A stretch of DNA of 64,000 nt from Hymenopellis radicata (lineage: Eukaryota > Basidiomycota > Agaricomycetes > Agaricales > Physalacriaceae), in assembly GCA_015501595.1 (NCBI GenBank), contig JADNRX010000062.1, positions 124,001 to 188,000 of the forward strand. The letters are read 5' to 3'. The notes beneath the pieces were generated by a model. The model was given only the letters and a program-made list of their open reading frames with translations. It was not told where the DNA came from and searched no databases. Positions 11,015-21,159 of this stretch are shown piece by piece. Numbering within the stretch: position 1 is the stretch's first letter; each line of letters begins with the position of its first letter. The position numbers and the translations under genes are program-made.

Positions 11015-14000
11015 ATGTCGACTATGACACTCCGGAGTACCAGCCGCCGAAACCCGTTCGCGTCGACGAACACGGGGAACCAGAACGCGGCTCAAGGTGA
11101 GCAAACAGCTGCACCTAACCAAGTCGAAAGCATTTCCCAGGAACAACACGGGAAAATCCTCGTTCCAGATAGTGAAGTCCCCGAGACTCCTAGTCTGCGT
11201 ACCGACTCTGTCAAGATTGAGAGTCAGGGAATCCCCGAAAGGGAGACATCTGAGCCGAAGGAAGGAAACTCCTTCTCAGAGATCAGCCAGAGTGCACTCG
11301 ATGGGAGTTACTCCCTAGAGTACAACTACGATGGGCACGCACCATCAGATTATGACCCGACATCAGGTCAAATCCCTTGGACATCTGCGCAGCCACGGCG
11401 CCGACACAGCAGTTCCAACCGGTCCATGCGTAGCAGTAGTCCTGTACCTCGTAAATCTACATCAAATAGATTTAGTGTGTTGAGCCCGGAACAAGAAACC
11501 GCGGTTCACCAAGCCGAAGAGAATATGCGTCCGGAAGAACAAGAGAGAATCAACCGTCGCACTCGAAAGGTTACTATCGAGGAAGTAACCGACGAAGGTT
11601 CCGCATCCTCGAAAGAGGAAGAAGCTGGCCAGGTCAAACAACCGGAGGCAGGACCCTCAAAGGACAAAGACAAAGGAGTAGACCCACGAAACTGGGGTGC
11701 TGCTGACCTTGATGAACATGATCTTGATATTGATGGGCAGCGAGCCGCCCTCGAATCCTTCAAGATCCAGAAACAACTTGAAGTTTCTGAAGAAAGTGAT
11801 AACGAACAAGAGGATCTCGCCACGGAAATTGAGATCTCATCAGCCACTGTCAGCGACGAAGACTCCGAGCCGGTCAAACGCAAGAAGCACAAGACCAAGA
11901 AGGTGAAGAAATCTAAGAAATCTCGCCGCGAGAATTCAGAACCCATGTCGGACCTAATGGAGACCCATATTCGTGACGTCGTCCACGATCGCCCTAAGCG
12001 CACCAAAGAAAAGGCGTCGAAATCGAGTTCTGGTAAATCCAAGAGTTCGGCACCATTGGATCCAGTTAGCCAAGTCGCACCTGGCAGTCACCTTGCCCGT
12101 GTCCTGAAAGTTAAGCCGAAGATAAGCAAGCCGTCTCGTAAATCCTCGCGTAAACCATCAGACAGTTCGAGTAGTTCATCAGACAGTTCTGATGATGAGT
12201 CTGACTCGAGTTCGTCATCGTCGGATTCCAGTAGTTCAAGCTCTGATAGTGATAGCTCGGATTCTGACAGTTCGAGCTCGAGCTCATCCAGTTCATCCAG
12301 CTCGGACTCGGACTCGACTGTCCGACATAAGAAATCCCGAAGCAAGAAGCACAAACATGGAAAGAAACATCGTGGCCACAAGAGCAAGTCGTCTAGATCG
12401 AAGCACAAGCATCGTCGCGATAACCGACCTCTCTTGAAGCCGGATCCTCCTGAAAAATACAATGGGGCACCGGATCTTCGCGTGTTCATGAAGTTCATAA
12501 CGGACGGAACTGCTTACGTGCGTGATGGTCGTGTCCCAAAGAGGAATCGAGTATTAAAACTGTCCCGATTCCTAACAGGTACGGCACAAGACTTCTACGT
12601 GTCTACCGTATCGGACGACCCAAAGGGCTGGCGTCTCCGTCAGTTCTTCGTCGCGCTTTATAACTATTGTTTTCCATTAACTTTCCGACTTGATCAACGC
12701 GCTAAGTTGAGACGTGCCTTTCAGAATGACCGAACCGTTCGGCAGTACCTCGGAGAGCTTCGTGAACTCTTCAACACTGTTGGTATTGTTGACGAGCGGG
12801 AGAAGGTCCACAAGCTTTGGTCCGGATTAAACAAGAATATCCAGCAAGGCTTGTGGCGCGAAAAGTTGAATCCGGAAGTGTCTTCTTATGAAGACGTGGA
12901 ACGACAGGCAGAACTGGTTGAACTGATAGAGAACGTCGCATCTGGAAATAGCGGCCCGAAGAAGAAATCTAAGGGACTATTAGTACATGAATTAGCACCG
13001 AAAACGGATACAGCTCACCATTTCGCACGCGGTTCATCCCCGAAGACTTTCAGGACGTCGAAGAAGTTCAAATCGTACAAGAAAGGACGACCGGAATCAA
13101 GGGAACACGGCAAGAACACATATTCGTCACAAGGACAGCAGAAGAACGGATCTGGAAACAAGTTTAACAGACCTACTCAACGCGCGGAGTTATCTGAGAA
13201 GGAAAAGGAGGAACTCCGAGCAGCCGGGAAGTGTTTCCGCTGCAAGGAACCCGGACACATGGCCAGACAGTGCCCACAGGGAAAGTTCGTCTCTGGAGGC
13301 AAGGGTAACGCACCGCCGGGGATCCAGATCTCGGGTGTCAAATTTGACATGGAAGGTCTTCGCCAGATGGCCAAAGACTCCGAATCAATCGTCTTGAACT
13401 CTGTACAGTTTGATGAGAGTCTGTTCACGGACGACATATCACTCACCGTGGAACCGGACACCTCTGAGGATAACGGCACTGATTTGATGTTGCCGGATTA
13501 TCTTCTGTACGTTCTGATTAGCCTCGACTGGGACTACATGTCTCCAGACAACGACATACCTTATTGGCACCCCATTCGTCGCGCTCTGCAGGAGTATGGG
13601 ATCGATTTGCTAGAAATCGTGCAGCAAAACCTTTGGATCCTGGACGGATTTCAGCCGGTGCTACCGGACACGCTTACTACCGACACCTTGGTGGTTATAC
13701 TATCTCATATTACTGAGGAGGCCTCTATGAGTGATGAACACATAGAGACTCACCGTGATGATAGTCATTTGCCATCAGAGTACCTGGAGGTCCGGCGTTT
13801 CCTTGAAGAGTACCTGGACAGAAATCAGTTCTTCAGCGATCTCACCAACGAAATTAGCAGTGTCAGAGAACTTACCGAGCTGGAGAATCAACATGACACA
13901 TCAGACTCGGAAGACGAGGACGTCAACTCGGACTCAGACTACGATATTCCGGATCTACTTGATGGATCTGACTCAGAAGATGAGGAAGACTCACCAAAAG

Positions 14001-17000
14001 AGCACACATTTGTAGAAGACATCCAGGAGGATGCTCTTGAGCAATCAGATGAGGTCCCCGCTGGACCGTACAGTTTTAGTACTTCGTATGGTGACGGTTC
14101 ATCTGAAGTGTCAGAGGTTACCTCGGTCCTTGGACCCTATCCGAGCCATCCGAACGAGGAGATCGTCGCGTTTGTACCCAAGGACTATCCGTCGTGGGAA
14201 TCGAGGCGAGGAATCTGGCGGTATCGGAGGTTCAACGTTCGACAGTTCGGACTCTCTGATGACCCGCCGCCTCGCGCTATAGGTAACTTACTTGCAAACA
14301 CAGCGGAATACCACCTCAACAGCTGTGCACCTTACCCAGGCGAAGCGGAACCAATATTGACGAACTGGGATAGAATTATTGTCTATCGAGTATCACCAAC
14401 ACATCATGTTATAGTAGACTCATACTACTATGACACCGAGCTACCGTCCGAAATAGAAATCCGAACTAGTTGGCTTGAGACCCCGGACTTCTGTATCGTC
14501 CAGTGGTACGCAGATGAACGCGGTCGAATGAACGGGCTTACACCACATCTCGACTGGCCCGTAGGCGCACCTTGGAACGGTGCTGGCCGAATGGGCGACG
14601 CATTACTTGAATCAATTGAAGAACTTCTAATAATTCATCAGCCTTTCGCCGGTGACTATGTAACACCTCACAAACCTAATGTTCGGCGATTTGAGGTACG
14701 GCGTTCCTGGCCAGACGAAGAATACTTCGAAATCCGAGATAATCACCTAGATTTCGTTATCAAACTGGAAGTTGACCTGATGGAAAACGGACTTTTTGAT
14801 CTTGCACGATGGTACCGAGTACAACTGGCGAAAGTCTGGCGCCGGCATGACTGGGTCGATTTCTGGGAGGACATTGGTGAGGAATATGATCTGCCAATGT
14901 TCGGGTACTTAGACTGGGAAGTTGAATTTCGAGAAGAACTTTGGCTAAACTTACCTCAGTCGTTATACATCACGGCACACGCACCAGTCACGAACGGCGT
15001 GGATCACTCACCTGATCCTTCCGATGAAGAACCAGGCGCGTCAACGGGGCTTGAGGTCGGCGGGGTACAGATTCCGAGGACGATGATCCCGGCCGTTCAA
15101 CGAAACGCGTCTACAGTCAAGGACGCGGGTCGTCGCATCCCGAAGACACTCGTAATCCGCTGCTATATCAACGAGAGCCCAATTCGTGCTCTCATTGACA
15201 CTGGATCAATGGGTGACTTCCTATCAACAACAGTTGCTGATCAGCTTCGCGTTGAAAAGGAAGAGTTAGCAACACCCTTACCGTTACAGCTCGCCGTTCA
15301 AGGCTCGAGATCCAAAATCAATTCACGAGCGAAAGTACTATTTAAGTACCAAGGCATTAACGAGTCGCGATACTTCGACATCGCGAATGTGTCCAACTAT
15401 GATGCCATTCTCGGGACACCATTCCTGTTCCAGCATGCTGTCACTGTTGGATTTAATGATGCGAAGATCATCATAGGGAGCAACAGAAGCTTACCTATCA
15501 TTGGAAAGGCAGTGACTCAGCTCGCGTCGAGAGCTGCTGTCATCTATGAGGCCGGGTTAGATATGTACCGGAAGGAATTAATAGAGTACGCCCGACCTCT
15601 ATTCCTCAAGGCACACCAAACGCCGCTGCCACCACTTCGTGACATCAACCATACGATACCGCTCATCGACGAGTCGTTAATCTTGCCTTGGCGCCCGTCT
15701 CGATGTCCAGAAAAGTTTATGACCGAATGGGCAGCCAAGCGCGACGCGTACATCAAGTCAGGTCGTTGGCGGATGACCAACGCGACAAACACGGTCCCAA
15801 TGCTATTGATACCTAAGGTAACTGATAAGACAAAGTTACGCGTTGTCGTAGACTTACGCGCGCGGAACGCCAACACACGGAAGATGGCATCACCAATCCC
15901 GGTAATAGAAGGTATTCTTCGACGCGTAGCGCGCGGAAGGTATCGCTCGCTGATGGACAGCAGCGACGCGTACGAACAAGTACGCGTTGAACCCGCGCAT
16001 GTGGATAGAACCACGGTATCAACACCTGATGGCAATATGGTCAGTCTGGTGATGCAGCAGGGTGACTGCAATGCACCCGCTACGTTCCAGGCTCTGATGA
16101 ATCACATATTCTCACCTTATATAGGACGTTTTATGGACGTGTACCTTGACGACATAATAGTCTATTCAGATACCCTAGAGGATCATATGAAGCATGTTAA
16201 AATATGTATCGACGTGTTAAGAAGGGAAAAGTTCTACCTTGGGGAACACAAAGTGTTCTTCCTCGCGAAAGAAATCAAGGTACTCGGCCGCATCATCGAT
16301 AAGGACGGAATCCGGATGGATCCTGACAAGGTCGATTCAGTTCTCAAGTGGCCAACGCCGACGAATCGCGACTTGCTCAGGGGATTTCTCGGCTCCGTCG
16401 GTTATCTTGCAGATGACGCGGGAGCCGTGCGTATACCAATGGGCGTCTTGAGCGCGATTACGGGAGACACGGTTCCATTCCGTTGGGGATACACGGAACA
16501 ACGAGCCTTCCAAGATGTCAAAGATTGTATTGAGAAGGCACGAAATCATAAGCGAAAGCCACTAGATTACTCACCTGATGCGCCACCAGTTTGGATGGTC
16601 ACAGACGGATGCAGTACTGGTGTCGCAGGTTTCGTATGTCAAGGCGATGATTGGCGGAAAGCGCCTATTGCGGCGTTCTACTCTGCCAAGCTGAATTCAA
16701 GTCAGCAGAATTACACAGTTCTAGAAATTGAGATGTTAGCAGGTGTGGAGATGATGCTACGGCATCGCGACATACTACAGGGACTCCGGTTCACTTGGGT
16801 CACTGACCACAAGGCCTTGATTTACCTCCCGACACAGAAAGAACTGAAGGGACGTCAGGCGCGCTGGCTTGAGAAGATCGGCGAGTTCGACTTCACCGTA
16901 AAGTATGAACCCGGCGAGTCGAACATCGTTGCTGACGCGTTGTCTCGAATATACTCGAACGACGCGCCAGGGACTGTACGTACGCCTAGTGAATATACAT

Positions 17001-20000
17001 ATCATGATGTAGTTGATGACGACTCACTTGATAAGGATGACACGCCGGTCGTCGTTGGTCTTGAAGCCGAATCGCGTCTGCTAGATCTAAATGCAGCGCT
17101 AGTAAGCGAGACAAAATATATCAATGATATGGAACTAACCTCAATGGTCCTGAGAAGTGCCGGCAAACCCGAAACCAGTACGCAGTTTGCCCGTCGTGTT
17201 AAGGATCGTTTCGTTCTTCGAGGCCCTCGAGAACGAAAGGAGGGCGAGGGTACCGACCCGAAAACCTCAAATCCAACATCAGTACCAAGTTCGCCGCTAA
17301 AGAACGACATTACCTCGAGTCTGAAGGAACTAGAGAACGAAAATCATGAGGCTAGCGTATCAGAAGTACCTAGGCAACCGGAGATCAGCAAAATACGCGA
17401 GACAGGGCTTCACGAAAGCCTACAAGGACAAGCAACTATACCTAAAAAGGAAACTTTAAAGACGGAGAAAGATCCCGAACTTGCAGATCCTGTCGCGGAT
17501 TCCGGTTCGCTGTTTGATGTCTTGTCTGGAGGGCGCGCTGGTATCAATCTTGAGAACGAGATCCGAAACAAGTACGACTCGGATCCTGCATTTCGCGCCA
17601 TCTTGAAGAAACCCAAGGATTTCCGAAATTTTGACGTTGAAGATGGCCTTGTCTATATCCGGATGGCCGACGAGCGAAAGCTTCTATGCATTCCTGGTCT
17701 ATTCCTGAAAGAGAGAAGTATCAGGGAAATAGTGATTGATGAAGCACATTCGTTACTTGCTCACCTTGGCAGTCGGAAAACCTTGCTGTACTTGCGAGAG
17801 TACGTCTGGTGGAAAACAATGGTTAAAGACGTTGAATCGTACTGCAAATCGTGCATTACCTGCTCGAAAACGAAGTCAAGTAACCAGAAACCATATGGAC
17901 TTCTGCACCCGCTCGGTCCGCCCGTACGACCGTGGGATGTAATCGGTATCGACTTCATGGACCCGTTACCTGTGTCGACGAACAGGGATGGGTCGTTTGA
18001 CATGCTAGCCGTCATCGTTGACCACCTAACTGGCATGGTTCATCTTGTGCCGGGTCGAATAAATTACAAGGCCCGCGATGTGGCGGAACTTGTCTTCGCG
18101 GAGGTGTACAAACACCACGGCCTGCCTAAAGCAATAGTTAGCGACCGCGACACGTTGTTCACAAGTACCTTTTGGAACCACTTACACAAACTAATCGGCA
18201 CGAAACTCAAAATGTCAAGCGCGTACCATCCGGAAACTGACGGTATGACTGAGCGCGCAAACCGAACCATAGGCCAGATGTTACGGCAGTGCATACGCCC
18301 AGATCAGAAGGACTGGGTCGCGCGATTACCTGCAATTGAATTCGCAATTAATCTAGCCCGTTCAGAAACAACAGGATACTCACCGTTTTTCCTGAACTCT
18401 GGTCGAGTTCCGAGATCCATGCTGTGGGATTCGGCTAGCAAAACCGAATATCCCGCAGTCCGAGTATTCGCGCAGCGAATCAAACAGGCAGTAATGGCGG
18501 CGCACGACAGTATATTGGAAGCGCGCGTCAAGCAGACACGTGACGCGAACAGGAAAAGAATACCTGTTCCGTTCAGCGAAGGAGACTTGGTATACATATC
18601 TACAAAGAATATCACCTTCCCAAAAGGATTAGCTCGAAAATTGGTGCCCAAGTATATTGGACCTTACCAAATTTTGAAAGATTTCAAGAACTCCTCCTTC
18701 AGGATCGATATTCCTGCAATTTTGAGTAAGCGCGGCGTTCATAACGTGTTCCACGCGTCTTACCTTCGCGTACATCACCCTAACGATGATAGGCTGTTCC
18801 CTGGACGCGCCGAAAACCAAGTGGCGCCGTTCGAGGATCTCCAAGGCGAGTGGGCAGTGGATAAAATCCTAACCCATTCTGGTAAAGGCCAAAACCTTAT
18901 GTTCAAGGTTCAGTGGAAGGCCGGAGACGTGACTTGGCTCCCTGTGGCGCGAACCGAGCACCTGGATGCGCTGCAAGATTATCTTGAGGCGCTGGGAGTT
19001 TCTGATATGTCGCAATTACGAGAGACGGGCGGCGAAGATACCGCAGACGGAGAGGACGCGCAAGTGCTATACGCAAGTGGAATTACATTTAAAACATGTG
19101 ATGAAGCTGTTCGTGAATATAAATACGAGCAGGGAGAGCAATTAGAGGCAATAAACTCACCAAACGCCCTACTTAGCTCTCCAATCCCAATTTACCACCA
19201 TTCCGTCCCACTTCCTTTATCTCTTTGTCAACACATGCAGCCCCCTCGCCCACCAACGCCGTTTCCCGATGATCTCGCGACCCCGACAATGGCTCCGCCG
19301 CGCTACGCGACGGTGGAACCGGAACAGGTCGACACGGCGACACGTCCGTATGGATTTCACCACCCGGACTTCTATCGACATGGTGGCGGTTATTCACTAC
19401 GTCCTCGTGGTGATGGCGCTACTCGCGTTGTTGTTGACGACGCGGCGGTTCAGAGGTGCCTCCAGAACAACGAGGATTTAAACGCGAACGGGTATAATCC
19501 TCGCGTTCTCCTCGACGATGCCTACTTCCATTTCGCCGACACCTACAATAGTCTTAACCTGGGTGACGGATTCATTACTGTCAACTTACCTGAGGGTACT
19601 ATTAACCGTCCTCGCGTTCTCGTCGATTCCAATGCTTTCCTTCCATCCGACGACACCATGACCATCGACCTTGATACCATCCCTGAATCCGCCACAGAGT
19701 CCATCTCATCCGCTGCTGCCGTCGTTGGAGACGACGACGATGTCGGCTTTGAAATTTACTCAGCAACTGGGCGTACTCCATCTCCTCCCCGTGGTCGTCG
19801 CACCACTCGTATGCCAAATGGTCGGTTCCTCCGTCAGCAATTGGAGCGGAGAGACAGAGAGGATTCCATTAATTTCCTCCTGTGGAATGTCGTTGATCAG
19901 GCCAAGCGCGAGAAGGAATGGAAGTTGAAGTGGAAGACGAAGAGAGAAGAGAAGAAGCGTGAGAAAGCCCTGAACCGACTCGCCGGTGCTCGTGCCACTG

Positions 20001-20113
20001 CCCATGGTAGGGATGCATACTCCAAGAGGTACTTTGACGACGACGACACGTCGTCTGCTGGGGTTGCGATCGCGAGTGGGAGCGGAAGGCAGGTGCATTT
20101 CGGAGGTAATTGA
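11015..20113 (+). CDS. Gag-Pol polyprotein of Ty3/Gypsy element (3,032 aa)
   Basis: One ORF without a gag/pol frameshift. Order: a charged, Ser-rich N-terminus with poly-Ser/Asp and Lys/His runs (about 370-470); a retrotransposon gag region (about 490-650); a CCHC knuckle CFRCKEPGHMARQC (about 740); about 600 acidic residues I do not recognise; aspartic protease ALIDTGSMGDFLS (about 1395); reverse transcriptase with YLDDII (about 1710); RNase H (VTDGCSTG, about 1860); integrase HHCC (about 2240-2280) and catalytic D, D35E (GIDFMD, SDRDTLFT, MTER, about 2312-2412); and a chromodomain-like segment (WAVDKILTHS...FKVQWK, about 2610-2650). About 350 further residues follow, Pro/Asp/Arg-rich and unlike the usual end of a chromovirus Pol. 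Typical Gypsy polyproteins are about 1,300-1,700 aa, so the extra length comes from the acidic insert, the long N-terminus and the tail. Confidence 0.95.
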   Translation: MSTMTLRSTSRRNPFASTNTGNQNAAQGEQTAAPNQVESISQEQHGKILVPDSEVPETPSLRTDSVKIESQGIPERETSEPKEGNSFSEISQSALDGSYSLEYNYDGHAPSDYDPTSGQIPWTSAQPRRRHSSSNRSMRSSSPVPRKSTSNRFSVLSPEQETAVHQAEENMRPEEQERINRRTRKVTIEEVTDEGSASSKEEEAGQVKQPEAGPSKDKDKGVDPRNWGAADLDEHDLDIDGQRAALESFKIQKQLEVSEESDNEQEDLATEIEISSATVSDEDSEPVKRKKHKTKKVKKSKKSRRENSEPMSDLMETHIRDVVHDRPKRTKEKASKSSSGKSKSSAPLDPVSQVAPGSHLARVLKVKPKISKPSRKSSRKPSDSSSSSSDSSDDESDSSSSSSDSSSSSSDSDSSDSDSSSSSSSSSSSSDSDSTVRHKKSRSKKHKHGKKHRGHKSKSSRSKHKHRRDNRPLLKPDPPEKYNGAPDLRVFMKFITDGTAYVRDGRVPKRNRVLKLSRFLTGTAQDFYVSTVSDDPKGWRLRQFFVALYNYCFPLTFRLDQRAKLRRAFQNDRTVRQYLGELRELFNTVGIVDEREKVHKLWSGLNKNIQQGLWREKLNPEVSSYEDVERQAELVELIENVASGNSGPKKKSKGLLVHELAPKTDTAHHFARGSSPKTFRTSKKFKSYKKGRPESREHGKNTYSSQGQQKNGSGNKFNRPTQRAELSEKEKEELRAAGKCFRCKEPGHMARQCPQGKFVSGGKGNAPPGIQISGVKFDMEGLRQMAKDSESIVLNSVQFDESLFTDDISLTVEPDTSEDNGTDLMLPDYLLYVLISLDWDYMSPDNDIPYWHPIRRALQEYGIDLLEIVQQNLWILDGFQPVLPDTLTTDTLVVILSHITEEASMSDEHIETHRDDSHLPSEYLEVRRFLEEYLDRNQFFSDLTNEISSVRELTELENQHDTSDSEDEDVNSDSDYDIPDLLDGSDSEDEEDSPKEHTFVEDIQEDALEQSDEVPAGPYSFSTSYGDGSSEVSEVTSVLGPYPSHPNEEIVAFVPKDYPSWESRRGIWRYRRFNVRQFGLSDDPPPRAIGNLLANTAEYHLNSCAPYPGEAEPILTNWDRIIVYRVSPTHHVIVDSYYYDTELPSEIEIRTSWLETPDFCIVQWYADERGRMNGLTPHLDWPVGAPWNGAGRMGDALLESIEELLIIHQPFAGDYVTPHKPNVRRFEVRRSWPDEEYFEIRDNHLDFVIKLEVDLMENGLFDLARWYRVQLAKVWRRHDWVDFWEDIGEEYDLPMFGYLDWEVEFREELWLNLPQSLYITAHAPVTNGVDHSPDPSDEEPGASTGLEVGGVQIPRTMIPAVQRNASTVKDAGRRIPKTLVIRCYINESPIRALIDTGSMGDFLSTTVADQLRVEKEELATPLPLQLAVQGSRSKINSRAKVLFKYQGINESRYFDIANVSNYDAILGTPFLFQHAVTVGFNDAKIIIGSNRSLPIIGKAVTQLASRAAVIYEAGLDMYRKELIEYARPLFLKAHQTPLPPLRDINHTIPLIDESLILPWRPSRCPEKFMTEWAAKRDAYIKSGRWRMTNATNTVPMLLIPKVTDKTKLRVVVDLRARNANTRKMASPIPVIEGILRRVARGRYRSLMDSSDAYEQVRVEPAHVDRTTVSTPDGNMVSLVMQQGDCNAPATFQALMNHIFSPYIGRFMDVYLDDIIVYSDTLEDHMKHVKICIDVLRREKFYLGEHKVFFLAKEIKVLGRIIDKDGIRMDPDKVDSVLKWPTPTNRDLLRGFLGSVGYLADDAGAVRIPMGVLSAITGDTVPFRWGYTEQRAFQDVKDCIEKARNHKRKPLDYSPDAPPVWMVTDGCSTGVAGFVCQGDDWRKAPIAAFYSAKLNSSQQNYTVLEIEMLAGVEMMLRHRDILQGLRFTWVTDHKALIYLPTQKELKGRQARWLEKIGEFDFTVKYEPGESNIVADALSRIYSNDAPGTVRTPSEYTYHDVVDDDSLDKDDTPVVVGLEAESRLLDLNAALVSETKYINDMELTSMVLRSAGKPETSTQFARRVKDRFVLRGPRERKEGEGTDPKTSNPTSVPSSPLKNDITSSLKELENENHEASVSEVPRQPEISKIRETGLHESLQGQATIPKKETLKTEKDPELADPVADSGSLFDVLSGGRAGINLENEIRNKYDSDPAFRAILKKPKDFRNFDVEDGLVYIRMADERKLLCIPGLFLKERSIREIVIDEAHSLLAHLGSRKTLLYLREYVWWKTMVKDVESYCKSCITCSKTKSSNQKPYGLLHPLGPPVRPWDVIGIDFMDPLPVSTNRDGSFDMLAVIVDHLTGMVHLVPGRINYKARDVAELVFAEVYKHHGLPKAIVSDRDTLFTSTFWNHLHKLIGTKLKMSSAYHPETDGMTERANRTIGQMLRQCIRPDQKDWVARLPAIEFAINLARSETTGYSPFFLNSGRVPRSMLWDSASKTEYPAVRVFAQRIKQAVMAAHDSILEARVKQTRDANRKRIPVPFSEGDLVYISTKNITFPKGLARKLVPKYIGPYQILKDFKNSSFRIDIPAILSKRGVHNVFHASYLRVHHPNDDRLFPGRAENQVAPFEDLQGEWAVDKILTHSGKGQNLMFKVQWKAGDVTWLPVARTEHLDALQDYLEALGVSDMSQLRETGGEDTADGEDAQVLYASGITFKTCDEAVREYKYEQGEQLEAINSPNALLSSPIPIYHHSVPLPLSLCQHMQPPRPPTPFPDDLATPTMAPPRYATVEPEQVDTATRPYGFHHPDFYRHGGGYSLRPRGDGATRVVVDDAAVQRCLQNNEDLNANGYNPRVLLDDAYFHFADTYNSLNLGDGFITVNLPEGTINRPRVLVDSNAFLPSDDTMTIDLDTIPESATESISSAAAVVGDDDDVGFEIYSATGRTPSPPRGRRTTRMPNGRFLRQQLERRDREDSINFLLWNVVDQAKREKEWKLKWKTKREEKKREKALNRLAGARATAHGRDAYSKRYFDDDDTSSAGVAIASGSGRQVHFGGN

Positions 20114-20152
20114 AGAAGACTTCCGATCCAATCACAAGTCTTGGAGGGCGCA

Positions 20153-20484
20153 TGTGACGGACAGGAGCGAGTTACTGAATATGGACAGGATTCTCGACCC
20201 ATGGACACAGCCACTCGCAGTCTAAACGCGAACGGACGCGTAATGTACTTATAGCTCGTAGCTTCTTGTAGTTTCTCTCATTGCTTTCCGTAGTATATTA
20301 CCTATTTACTATTACTACTTACACAGGACTCTGGACTTGTATATAAGCTTGCAGAACTCGTGTCAGTAACACAGAACAATCTTACCACCCAACCCAATCA
20401 TCTCGAATGAACCAAACAACCAACAACTTCTCCTTTTACCTCGTGTGGAACTAGACGTGTATCCTCAGTCACGCCTATCCCACA
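20153..20484 (+). repeat. 3' LTR of Gypsy element
   Basis: 332 bp direct repeat of 10489-10820, with the same TG...CA ends. It is immediately followed by the second AATGG. Confidence 0.96.
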
Positions 20485-20489
20485 AATGG
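20485..20489. repeat. Target-site duplication, right copy (AATGG)
   Basis: Five bases directly after the 3' LTR, identical to 10484-10488, as expected for Ty3/Gypsy integrase. Confidence 0.95.
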
Positions 20490-21120
20490 TAGAATATGAG
20501 CATGGCTGAGCTGGCCCCAAATCAACGCTTCGGTGCCCCACGCCTGGAAAGTCAGATGAGTCATGAGACTACACTAAGTTGGAACGGTACGGCACACCTT
20601 GAGGCGTTCCGAGGAGAGACCACTGTTAATTTCGTACCGTCGCAGTACTTTAAAGCAGACGACCCGTCTCTCAAAGGTTCCTTTATAGATATCCTTCACG
20701 AATGATAGACGTTAGCAAGTCAATCCTGATAGATGTCATGGCGCTCACCGCATATCCTCCGCCCGCTATGCGCTCTTTGTTGCGGCATTCAACATCGGTT
20801 AATAAGAAGGAGGAGGGCAGAACGTCGTGATTCTTCCGCAGCTCCCTCAGGCATTTCATACACGTTGTCCGACAGGTGGGATCGGTAGACGCGTGGCGGA
20901 GCTTCTGCTCGACGTCGAATGTGATGGTTTGAGTCAAATAACTGTGGGGAGAGACGAGTAGACGCACGCTTTGGAGGGTGTCGATGATTTCCTGTGCCAC
21001 TTCCGGACAAACACGTCCTACACCCTTCCATGGCGACTCAGATGTCTGCGATAGTAACATGTCGACCTTCCGAATGACTTCTTCAAGCTCGTCCTCGGGG
21101 TTTATATTACTCCAGTCCAT
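20485..21120 (-). pseudogene. TKL-like protein kinase, 5' part of the retrotransposon-split gene
   Basis: This is the other half of the gene at 9203-10488. Exon 1 is 21120-20749 (an upstream in-frame ATG at 21159 is possible), exon 2 is 20693-20598, and exon 3 runs from 20543 to the insertion point. Exon 1 encodes a helical N-terminal region of about 110 residues and ends in the Gly-rich loop (IAGGGYA). Exon 2 opens with DIYKG and carries the ATP-binding Lys (VCFKVL). Exon 3 carries the alphaC Glu (TEALIW) and HILPF. All catalytic elements are present across the two halves, so the host gene was probably working when the element arrived. The 5 bp AATGG next to the LTR is the target duplication. 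A stub transcript from this promoter would enter the element's 3' LTR antisense. Confidence 0.82.
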
Positions 21121-21159
21121 TTGGTAGGTAGGTAGGTAGAATCGGCACAAGGTCCCCAT

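Larger units (their letters stand above)
10489..20484 (+). mobile_element. Complete Ty3/Gypsy LTR retrotransposon, young insertion
   Basis: The element is 9,996 bp, with direct LTRs at 10489-10820 and 20153-20484 (332 bp each, TG...CA ends). I see one difference between them (GAACGAACC versus GAATGAACC). It is flanked by AATGG on both sides. One uninterrupted gag-pol ORF fills the interior. A short purine-rich stretch precedes the 3' LTR (about 20141-20150); no clear tRNA-complementary primer-binding site follows the 5' LTR, so the primer is undetermined. Near-identical LTRs, the intact ORF and the clean duplication mean recent, possibly current, activity. It lies antisense to the kinase gene it disrupts. 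Confidence 0.96.

Noticed and set aside
12088..12498. Minus-strand Leu/Glu/Ser-rich ORF of 136 codons
   Set aside because: Antisense shadow of the poly-Ser/Asp and Lys-rich block of the Gag-Pol ORF.
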